A stretch of 5,308 nt of DNA from DASRCB01 sp035653295 (GTDB lineage: Bacteria; Acidobacteriota; Terriglobia; Bryobacterales; Bryobacteraceae), in assembly GCA_035653295.1 (NCBI GenBank), contig DASRCB010000219.1, positions 1 to 5,308 on the forward strand. The letters run 5' to 3'. The translations under genes were made by a program, and so were the position numbers. The notes beneath the pieces are model-generated. The model was given only the letters and a program-made list of their open reading frames with translations. It was not told where the DNA came from and did not search any database. Positions 1 through 5,217 of the stretch are shown piece after piece (the first letter of the stretch is position 1; each line of letters starts with the position of its first letter).

Positions 1-141
1 GCCGAGATCGACGACGTTTTCGATATCGCGCGCGTCGGGCGCTGCCTGCTTCAGGATCCCAATGCGGCGCTCGAAGGCCAGCACGCGCTTCGGGTCCATA
101 ACCGCGACGGCATCGAAGCGTGGCGGCAATTCCTTTCCTGA
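1..141 (+). CDS. 3' end of an unrecognised protein gene (partial)
   Basis: The first plus-strand frame is open from base 1 to a TGA at 139-141, giving the last 46 residues of a protein that begins outside the window. The peptide contains ARVGRCLLQDP near its start and ends in NRDGIEAWRQFLS. I do not recognise the family. Codon third positions are strongly GC-rich, as in the neighbouring real genes. The stop lies 22 bases inside the following peptidase gene, a tight overlap typical of co-transcribed genes, which is the main reason to prefer this strand. The minus strand is open in the same codon register (containing MDPKRVLAFERR), so an antisense gene cannot be ruled out. No function is claimed. 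Confidence 0.4.
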   Translation, partial: AEIDDVFDIARVGRCLLQDPNAALEGQHALRVHNRDGIEAWRQFLS

Positions 142-1529
142 TACGCTGGTCTTCCGCTGTGATTCGCGTCTTTGCGGTTGCATCGCTGGTGGTGTGGGTA
201 GTACTCGGATTCTGGCCGCCGCGCCGGCCCGATCCGCTGCCCGCCTCCGCGCCCGCCGATCGATTCTCGGCCGAACGCGCGATGGTCATCGTACGGGCCA
301 TCGCGCAACGGCCTCATCCGCCCGGTACGGACGAACACCGCCGCGTGCAGGACTGGATTCGCGCCGCTCTGGCGCGTGAGGGGCTCGATTCATCGATCCA
401 GACAGGCAGCGCCGGCGGCGACCCGGCGGAAAACATCCTGGCCCGAATGCCGGGGACGGCGAATACGCGCGCGGTGATGCTCGCCGCCCATTACGATTCG
501 CGTCCGGAAGGTCCGGGCGCGTCCGACGACGGCAGTGGCGTGGCCACGCTGCTCGAAACGCTGCGCGCGCTCCGCGCCGGCCCGCGGTTGCGGAACGACG
601 TCATTTTCCTGATTACCGATGCGGAGGAGCGCGGCCTCATCGGGGCCCGGGTTTTCATGAATGACCATCCCTGGCGTCATGATCCGGGCGTGGTGCTGAA
701 CTTCGAAGCGCGTGGGACGAGCGGACCATCGTACATGTTCGAAACCAGCCCCGGCAACCTCACGCTGATCCGGCAATTGCAGCATGCGGTCCCCTGGGCG
801 CAGGCCTCGTCGCTCAGCTACGAGGTCTACCGGCGGATGCCCAACGACACCGACCTGACGGTGTTCAAGCGCGGCGGTCTGAACGGGCTGAACTTCGCCT
901 TCATCGATCACGTGGAGTTCTACCACACAAGGTTCGACGATGCCGCGCATCTGGACCTGCGGAGTTTGCAGGAGGATGGCCGCTACGCCCTGAACCTGAC
1001 GCGGGCCTTCGGCAATGTTGACCTGAGCAATGTCCGGTCCAGCTACGACGCGGTCTACTTCACGACCTTGCTGACTCCGCTGATGGTGTACCCGGGAACC
1101 TGGGCCGTGCCTATCGCCGTCGTTCTGCTGCTCGCAGCCTCGGCAAGCAGGCGGATTCCCCTGATCATCGTCGGCGTCCTGGGTGTTCTCTGCGCCTGGC
1201 AAGTCCCCGGCGCAAGCTACACGCTCGCGTGGCCTCTCGCTGGTGGTCTGGTGGGGCAGGCGCTGTTTCTGCGGCGCTCTCTCAGCGCGCCTGTTCGGGG
1301 AGCCCTGATCGCGCTCACTCCCGCCCCGGTCGCTCTCATCCTTCTTCCGCTCATCCCCACGTTCACCACGGCGCTTGGCCTGCGCCACGCCTGGCCGGTG
1401 ATTGTCATCGACCTTGCAATTTCAGCGTTGTGCCTTGATGCCGCGATCCGTTATTGTGTGAATCCGCGCCGGGGTGCGAGGTCTGCGGATGTGTCCGCCC
1501 GAGGACACAGTTCCGGGCTTTTGTCGTAG
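120..1529 (+). CDS. Membrane-anchored M28 family zinc metallopeptidase with C-terminal multi-pass membrane domain
   Basis: This 469-residue protein is a probable di-zinc aminopeptidase or carboxypeptidase of family M28. Metal ligands and catalytic residues are visible: H124 and D126 in AAHYDS, bridging D136 in GASDDGSG, catalytic E169 and ligand E170 in TDAEERG, E196 in LNFEARG, and H269 in FYHTRFD. A hydrophobic segment at about residues 14-32 is an anchor or uncleaved signal, followed by a Pro-rich linker. The N-terminal lead-in (FSAERA, RPHPPGT) is typical of the family. After residue 315 come about five hydrophobic helices (roughly 325-341, 346-362, 366-384, 395-415, 423-443), an arrangement like ER metallopeptidase 1 and related bacterial proteins, so the catalytic domain probably faces the periplasm. 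The start is GTG: the frame is closed by TAA at 99-101, and the only other plausible start before the anchor is GTG at 159. No good Shine-Dalgarno is seen. The substrate is unknown. The last 15 or so residues form a low-complexity tail encoded partly by an inverted repeat. Confidence 0.9.
   Translation: MAAIPFLIRWSSAVIRVFAVASLVVWVVLGFWPPRRPDPLPASAPADRFSAERAMVIVRAIAQRPHPPGTDEHRRVQDWIRAALAREGLDSSIQTGSAGGDPAENILARMPGTANTRAVMLAAHYDSRPEGPGASDDGSGVATLLETLRALRAGPRLRNDVIFLITDAEERGLIGARVFMNDHPWRHDPGVVLNFEARGTSGPSYMFETSPGNLTLIRQLQHAVPWAQASSLSYEVYRRMPNDTDLTVFKRGGLNGLNFAFIDHVEFYHTRFDDAAHLDLRSLQEDGRYALNLTRAFGNVDLSNVRSSYDAVYFTTLLTPLMVYPGTWAVPIAVVLLLAASASRRIPLIIVGVLGVLCAWQVPGASYTLAWPLAGGLVGQALFLRRSLSAPVRGALIALTPAPVALILLPLIPTFTTALGLRHAWPVIVIDLAISALCLDAAIRYCVNPRRGARSADVSARGHSSGLLS
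1490..1509 (+). repeat. Perfect 7-bp inverted repeat (hairpin) within the 3' end of the peptidase gene
   Basis: TGTGTCC at 1490-1496 and GGACACA at 1503-1509 are perfect reverse complements around a 6-base loop (GCCCGA). The hairpin lies in the last 40 bases of the M28 coding region, and a CTTTT run follows about ten bases later (1518-1522). It could slow or end transcription, or protect the mRNA 3' end. It overlaps one arm of the alternative stem at 1499-1540. Confidence 0.5.
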
Positions 1530-1546
1530 TTTCGCCTCGGATTTTT
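1499..1546 (+). terminator. Candidate rho-independent terminator of the peptidase gene
   Basis: CCGAGG at 1499-1504 is complementary to CCTCGG at 1535-1540, and ATTTTT follows immediately at 1541-1546. The six GC-rich pairs followed by a T-tract fit an intrinsic terminator placed just after the peptidase stop codon (1527-1529). The 30-base loop is large for such an element, which lowers confidence. The left arm shares bases with the hairpin at 1490-1509, so the two cannot form together. Confidence 0.3.
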
Positions 1547-1576
1547 GCGTTTTGACGCCCTTTTTCAGGGAAACGC
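1547..1576 (+). repeat. Bulged stem-loop between the peptidase and pilin genes
   Basis: GCGTTT at 1547-1552 pairs with AAACGC at 1571-1576. Directly inside it, CCCT at 1558-1561 pairs with AGGG at 1567-1570 around a TTTTC loop, leaving a 5-base bulge (TGACG, 1553-1557). That gives ten pairs in total. It lies about 80 bases before the pilin start, so it could be part of a pilin leader or a second element of the upstream transcription stop. A TTGACG box at 1552-1557 resembles a -35 element, but no convincing -10 follows at the right distance. Confidence 0.35.
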
Positions 1577-1654
1577 CCCAGGCGCCGGTACTCTCGTAAC
1601 CCGGGCATTCGTCCCATAAAGGCACACTTGCCGAGCGCCGATGACAGAGACGTG

Positions 1655-1834
1655 ATGCTCAACAACCTTCTGCGCAAGCTTTGGGGCGATCGGAAAGGTC
1701 AGGACCTGATCGAGTACGCTTTGATGGCGGGTTTCGTCGCCGTCGCCGCGGGCGCCATTATGCCCGGGGTCTCCAACAGCATCAGTTCCATCTTCAGCAA
1801 GATCGGTTCGGTGTTGCTGACGAGCGGAGGCTGA
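1655..1834 (+). CDS. Flp family type IVb prepilin
   Basis: This 59-residue protein is a small pilin of the Flp/Tad type. The leader is short and basic (MLNNLLRKLWGDRKG). The prepilin peptidase site is G15/Q16, followed by QDLIEY, which gives the diagnostic G-X4-E-Y motif with Glu at mature position +5 (E20) and Tyr at +6 (Y21). A single hydrophobic helix follows (about residues 22-38, ALMAGFVAVAAGAI), then a Ser-rich amphipathic C-terminus ending SVLLTSGG. The predicted mature form is 44 residues, normal for Flp. It should be cleaved at the inner membrane by a TadV/CpaA-type peptidase and assembled by Tad secretion machinery, none of which is encoded in this window. I chose ATG 1655 because the leader then has typical Flp form and AGAGA lies at 1646-1650. 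TTG at 1628, preceded by AAAGG, would add nine residues. No neighbouring gene is functionally linked. Confidence 0.92.
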   Translation: MLNNLLRKLWGDRKGQDLIEYALMAGFVAVAAGAIMPGVSNSISSIFSKIGSVLLTSGG

Positions 1835-2063
1835 GATCGTCTGAACCACTCACCTGTCGCCGCGTATGCGGCCCAACCGGCCTTGCGCCGGACCGCTCGA
1901 TAGCGGACCCGGCGCCGGCCAGAGATCGTCCCTTCCGCCGCATCCCGCCGATGCACAGCATTGGCGTGTTTCTCTCCTGTTTGCGGCGACGCGAGCCTGA
2001 GGAGTAAACTCGGGTTAGCGCTTGCCCCCATCGAGCCGCAAATCTAAAAAAGAGAGGACTTCC
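1835..2063. other. Intergenic spacer with hairpin cluster and leader of the oxidoreductase gene
   Basis: I see no convincing gene in these 229 bases. The left half holds consecutive GC-rich inverted repeats: GCCGC/GCGGC (1859-1863, 1868-1872), CCGGC/GCCGG (1877-1881, 1887-1891), CCGCT/AGCGG (1893-1897, 1902-1906) and the palindrome CCGGCGCCGG (1909-1918). No T-tract follows them. Nearer the next gene, AGCCTGAG at 1994-2001 can pair with CTCGGGTT at 2009-2016 using two wobble pairs. TTGCGG (1981-1986) and TAAACT (2005-2010), 18 bases apart, are a weak sigma-70-like promoter candidate for the oxidoreductase gene. Confidence 0.45.
2052..2058 (+). promoter_or_regulatory. Ribosome binding site deciding the oxidoreductase start
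   Basis: GAGAGGA at 2052-2058 lies five bases before ATG 2064 and is the best Shine-Dalgarno in the window. It supports ATG 2064 over an in-frame TTG at 2022, which would add 14 residues before the Tat signal and has no such site. Confidence 0.8.
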
Positions 2064-3431
2064 ATGTCTGAAGCGAACGATGCCAACCGCCGGGACTTCC
2101 TGAAGACCGCGAGTGGCGTGGGTCTCGGCCTGGGTCTTGCATCCCGCGCCTTCGGCCGCGGCGCGAAATCATCGGGCCGTGTGATCGGCGCCAACGACCG
2201 TATCCAGATCGCCGCGATTGGCGTCGGTGGACGCGGAACCTACGTCAGTGAGAAATTCGCTAAATTCGGCGAGTCCAACAACTCGTGCCAGATCGTCGCC
2301 GTGTGCGACGTGTATGAAAAACGCAAGCGGATGAACGCCGAAAAGCACAAGGCCAAGGGCTACTCTGATTACCGCGAAGTGCTGGCGCGCCCCGACGTCG
2401 ACGCGGTGATCGTGGCCACACCCGATCACTGGCACGCCAAGATCGCGCTCGAGGCCATGGACAACGGCAAGGATGTCTACCTCGAGAAGCCGATGTGCCA
2501 CACCAACGAGGAAATCAAGCAACTGGTGGACACGGTGCGCGAAACGAAACGCGTGCTTCAGGTGGGCTCGCAGACCACGTCAGGCGATCAGTGGTGGAAG
2601 GCGCGCAAGGCCATCGCGGACGGCATGATCGGGCAGGTGCTGATGAGCCAGGGCTCGTATCATCGCAATTCCATTGAAGGCGAGTGGAACTGGCCCATAG
2701 ATCCCGGCGCCGGCCCCGACGGAAAGGGCGACGATTATATCGATTGGAAGACGTGGCTCGGACCGGCGCCCAAAAGGCCCTGGGACGCGGACCGTTTCTT
2801 CCGCTTCCGCAAGTACTGGGATTACTCCGGCGGCATTGCAACCGATCTGTTTTATCACGTCGTCTCCCCGCTGCAGATCTGCTGGGGTCAGGCGCAGTTC
2901 CCGTACAAGGTGATGGGCAGCGGCGGCATTTACGTGTTCAAGGACGAGCGCGAAGTTCCGGACACCTACAACCTCATGGCCGAATACTCGGCGGGCCACT
3001 GCCTGATCCTGAGCTCGTCGATGGCCAACTCACAGCACATTCCGGGCATCATCCGCGGCCACGAGGGCACGGTGGTGATGGTCGAGAACGGCGAGTTTGA
3101 GTCTCCGACGGACCACATCACGGTGAAGCCGGAGGTCGTCTGGAACGAGAAGGAGAAGAAGCGCACCGGCGTCACGCCCGAGTACGAGCAGAAGTTCGGA
3201 CTCGACCCCATCGAGATTCCGGTCGACCTCGAGCCGGACATGATGACCCGGCACATCTCCAACTTCCTCGACTGCATGCGCACCCGCCAGAAGCCTCATC
3301 TGGATGTCGAGACCGGCGCGCGCGCCCAGGCGGTGATCAACCTCTCGGTGCAGTCCTATCGCGAAGGCCGAGTCCTTTACTGGGACGAGAAGGAGTGGAA
3401 GGCGACGACCAAGCCGCCGGCGAAGGTCTGA
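2064..3431 (+). CDS. Tat-exported Gfo/Idh/MocA family oxidoreductase
   Basis: This 455-residue protein is a probable NAD(P)-dependent sugar or polyol dehydrogenase, or a related redox glycosidase-type enzyme. It begins with a twin-arginine signal: RRDFLK at 9-14, then a Gly/Leu-rich hydrophobic stretch to about 26 and a possible cleavage site after SRA (27-29). The Rossmann fold follows, with the dinucleotide loop GVGGRG at 53-58, the end of the second strand at VAVCDVY (78-84), ATPDHWH at 118-124 and the family hallmark EKP at 141-143, where K142 is the expected catalytic Lys. The C-terminal substrate domain carries GGIATDLFYHVVSP (256-269), with D261 and H265 at the usual catalytic D-x3-H position. 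Length is normal for exported members. Such proteins are abundant in Acidobacteriota, Planctomycetota and Verrucomicrobiota and are thought to fold with cofactor before export. The exact substrate cannot be read from sequence. The gene has its own strong ribosome binding site and no close upstream partner. Confidence 0.93.
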   Translation: MSEANDANRRDFLKTASGVGLGLGLASRAFGRGAKSSGRVIGANDRIQIAAIGVGGRGTYVSEKFAKFGESNNSCQIVAVCDVYEKRKRMNAEKHKAKGYSDYREVLARPDVDAVIVATPDHWHAKIALEAMDNGKDVYLEKPMCHTNEEIKQLVDTVRETKRVLQVGSQTTSGDQWWKARKAIADGMIGQVLMSQGSYHRNSIEGEWNWPIDPGAGPDGKGDDYIDWKTWLGPAPKRPWDADRFFRFRKYWDYSGGIATDLFYHVVSPLQICWGQAQFPYKVMGSGGIYVFKDEREVPDTYNLMAEYSAGHCLILSSSMANSQHIPGIIRGHEGTVVMVENGEFESPTDHITVKPEVVWNEKEKKRTGVTPEYEQKFGLDPIEIPVDLEPDMMTRHISNFLDCMRTRQKPHLDVETGARAQAVINLSVQSYREGRVLYWDEKEWKATTKPPAKV

Positions 3432-3437
3432 TGCACC

Positions 3438-3454
3438 GCAAGCCCCGGGCTTGC
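3438..3454 (+). terminator. Hairpin just after the oxidoreductase gene (weak terminator)
   Basis: GCAAGCCC (3438-3445) and GGGCTTGC (3447-3454) are perfect inverted repeats separated by one base. A realistic fold has seven pairs and a CCG loop. It starts seven bases after the stop codon at 3429-3431. The following sequence is GC-rich and has no T-tract, so it is better regarded as an mRNA 3'-end stabiliser or a rho-dependent or imperfect terminator than as a classical intrinsic terminator. Confidence 0.4.
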
Positions 3455-3541
3455 ACGCCGCGGGGCCGCGCGTTCAACTAATCCGGGATGCGGCGCACGT
3501 CCAGCGCGCCGCTCGCTCCGCAGTTGATTCGAGCGGCATGA

Positions 3542-3547
3542 TAGACT
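3542..3547 (+). promoter_or_regulatory. Candidate -10 box for leaderless transcription of the acyltransferase gene
   Basis: TAGACT at 3542-3547 fits TANNNT and has TG one base upstream (3539-3540), as in an extended -10 element. A transcript starting the usual 6-7 bases downstream would begin at or next to the A of ATG 3554. No Shine-Dalgarno precedes that ATG, which agrees with a leaderless mRNA. TTGATT at 3524-3529 is too close (12 bases) to serve as a normal -35 box. Confidence 0.3.
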
Positions 3548-3553
3548 CCGGCC

Positions 3554-4654
3554 ATGGCCGCAGCACAGCCTGCCGCATCGCGCGATCTATCGAGGGAAAC
3601 TGCTCCACAGCGATTCGTCGCTCTCGACGCGTTTCGCGGATTCATCATGATCCTGCTCGCGTCGGAAGGCTTCGGGTTCGCCTTCCTGCGCAATAACCCG
3701 ACCTGGGACCGGGTCGCCAGCTGGTTCGATCACGTGCCCTGGCAGGGCGCCGTCTTCTGGGACATGATCCAGCCATCGTTCATGTTCATGGCCGGCGTGG
3801 CGCTTCCTTATGCGCTGGCGCGCCGCACGGCCGAAGGCGCCACGTTCCACGACAACATGCGCCACGTGCTGGTTCGCGCGGCGAAGCTCATCATTCTCAG
3901 CGAAATCCTCATCTGGGTCAGCGCCAATCAGATCAAGCCGCAACTGATCAACGTGCTGGCTCAGCTCGCGTTCACCTACGCGCTGAGCTTCCTCATCATG
4001 CAGGCGCGCTTTCGGTGGCAGGTGGTGATCGCCGCCGGACTGCTGGCCGGGTGGACCGCCCTGCTGTTCGCGTTTCCCGGACCGGATGGCCCGTTTTCGA
4101 AGACCGGCAGCGTGGGGTTACAATTCGACCGGCTCATCTTCCACTACGATTACGACCCGGCATATTCCACGCTGAACTTCATCCCCAGCACCGTCTGGAC
4201 GCTCAGCGGCGTGTGGGCGGGCATGCTGTTCCGATCTCAGCGGACACATGCCGAGCGCCTGAAGATCCTCGCGGCGTGTATGATGGGCGCGTTCGCTGTC
4301 GGGCTGGGGCTGTCGCCCTGGATTCCGATGATCAAGCAGCTCTGCACGGCGTCGTTCATCCTGTACAGCCTGGGCTGGGTGCTGTTCATGCTGATCGGCT
4401 TCTACTGCGTCGTGGAGATTCTCGGTTACCGGCGCTGGACGTTTCCGCTGCTCGTGGTCGGCATGAACTCGATCTTCATTTATTCGCTGAGCATGCTGCT
4501 GCACGGATGGCTGAATCGCGCCGTGGCCGTGTTCACGCGCGGATTTACGTGGATCGGCACGCTCGCGCCGGTGGCCCAATCCTGCGCGGTTTTGGCGGTC
4601 ATGTGGTGCGCCTGTTACTGGCTCTACCGCCGGAAGATCTTCCTGAAGCTTTAG
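3554..4654 (+). CDS. Multi-pass membrane acyltransferase of the HGSNAT/COG4299 type (DUF5009-like)
   Basis: This 366-residue integral membrane protein resembles heparan-alpha-glucosaminide N-acetyltransferase and its bacterial relatives, which move acetyl groups across a membrane onto sugar amines. Visible family signatures are VALDAFRGF (22-30) at the first helix, DHVPWQG (59-65) with the conserved loop His at H60, FWDMIQPSFMFMAGVALP (68-85), FIPSTVWTLSGVWAG (209-223) and GMNSIFIYSLS (303-313). About ten hydrophobic segments can be placed: roughly 23-45, 70-88, 108-124, 131-149, 156-174, 208-226, 238-256, 264-288, 296-318 and 338-357. The C-terminus is short and basic (YRRKIFLKL), probably cytoplasmic. 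Length is normal for bacterial members. The ATG is the only good start before the first signature, and no ribosome binding site is seen. It lies 122 bases after the oxidoreductase gene on the same strand. The acceptor is unknown; an amino sugar in cell envelope or polysaccharide is an inference from the family. Confidence 0.85.
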   Translation: MAAAQPAASRDLSRETAPQRFVALDAFRGFIMILLASEGFGFAFLRNNPTWDRVASWFDHVPWQGAVFWDMIQPSFMFMAGVALPYALARRTAEGATFHDNMRHVLVRAAKLIILSEILIWVSANQIKPQLINVLAQLAFTYALSFLIMQARFRWQVVIAAGLLAGWTALLFAFPGPDGPFSKTGSVGLQFDRLIFHYDYDPAYSTLNFIPSTVWTLSGVWAGMLFRSQRTHAERLKILAACMMGAFAVGLGLSPWIPMIKQLCTASFILYSLGWVLFMLIGFYCVVEILGYRRWTFPLLVVGMNSIFIYSLSMLLHGWLNRAVAVFTRGFTWIGTLAPVAQSCAVLAVMWCACYWLYRRKIFLKL

Positions 4655-4864
4655 GCTGATCTGTTGATTGAGAACGTTCGGTGGGGGATCGTTGTCGTAG
4701 CCAGACCGTTCGCGTGGGCGCGAGGGCAGGATTGGGTGGAGAAGGCGCCTGCGTTGGGCGCAGGGTCGGGCCTTAAAACCAGATCCAATTTTTCAGCGTT
4801 CGTCCGAGTGCCTCCTTTACCTGCCAATGCTGAGGTCCGGCGGTTCCCGGAGCAGCGGGCGCGT
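4655..4864. other. Convergent intergenic spacer
   Basis: These 210 bases separate the ends of the acyltransferase and antitoxin genes. I see no convincing gene. An inverted repeat, CCTGCG (4748-4753) and CGCAGG (4759-4764), has a TTGGG loop but no adjacent T-tract on either strand. GAACGTTC at 4672-4679 is an 8-base palindrome just after the acyltransferase stop, and a T5 run at 4789-4793 lacks a clear stem before it. A bidirectional terminator would be expected here but is not clearly visible. Confidence 0.4.
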
Positions 4865-5215
4865 TCATGCGCGCTTGCGGCGGGGTGGCCTCGCGTCAGC
4901 CCGTTCTTCGGCAATGCCGGACAGGACTACGGGTGCACGGTCGGGAAATTCAGCCACGAGCGAGAGGTTCCCTCCCATCACCTGGACGGTCTTGCGCAGG
5001 GTGGAGAGCAGGATATCGCTGCGCTTCTCAAGGCGCGAAACGCTGTCCTGGGTAATGCCAAGCGCCTTTGCCACGCTTACCTGGGTGAGCTTGCGCGCGC
5101 GCCGGAGTTCCTGCAGCGTCATTTCTTCGGCGATCAATTCGGCCGCGCGGGCCTCGACCTTCCTGCGCTGCGCGGGATTCAGCGTGCGGATGATCTGATT
5201 CACATTCCGGGACAT
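4865..5215 (-). CDS. XRE/HigA-type helix-turn-helix antitoxin
   Basis: This 116-residue protein is the probable antitoxin and autorepressor of a HigBA-like type II toxin-antitoxin pair. Residues 1-36 are a charged helical extension (AQRRKVEARAAELIAEEMT). The HTH domain spans about 37-85: LRRARKLTQ, then the helix TQVSVAKALG (44-53), the turn at ITQD and the recognition helix QDSVSRLEKR (56-65). It continues with LSTLRKTVQVMGGNLSLVAEFPD, here split as STLRKTVQVM (71-80) and GGNLSLVAEFPD (81-92), a segment characteristic of this antitoxin group. The C-terminus is a basic tail (PPRRKRA). ATG 5215 is preceded by AGGAAA inside the end of the toxin gene, and only two bases (5216-5217) separate it from the toxin stop. 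The toxin-first order fits HigBA. Regulation by binding its own upstream operator is expected from the family, but the operator lies beyond the window. Confidence 0.85.
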   Translation of the reverse strand: MSRNVNQIIRTLNPAQRRKVEARAAELIAEEMTLQELRRARKLTQVSVAKALGITQDSVSRLEKRSDILLSTLRKTVQVMGGNLSLVAEFPDRAPVVLSGIAEERADARPPRRKRA

Positions 5216-5217
5216 GG

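Noticed and set aside
390..1388. 332-codon minus-strand open frame
   Set aside because: It is antisense to the M28 peptidase, whose full set of metal ligands is visible. The translation is rich in Arg, Gln and Glu with no fold-like pattern, as expected for the shadow of a GC-rich gene.
1621..1631. GGCACACTTGC resembling a sigma-54 promoter
   Set aside because: The GG and GC elements are seven bases apart instead of the required ten, so it does not fit a -24/-12 promoter.
1628..1654. Upstream TTG start for the pilin
   Set aside because: AAAGG precedes it, so it is not impossible, but starting at ATG 1655 gives the typical short Flp leader and a common start codon.
2022..2063. Upstream TTG start for the oxidoreductase
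   Set aside because: It would place 14 extra residues before the Tat signal and has no ribosome binding site, whereas ATG 2064 has GAGAGGA at good spacing.
4015..4659. 214-codon plus-strand frame inside the acyltransferase gene
   Set aside because: It is a shifted-frame shadow, rich in Arg and Pro. The real frame carries the family motifs and membrane helices.
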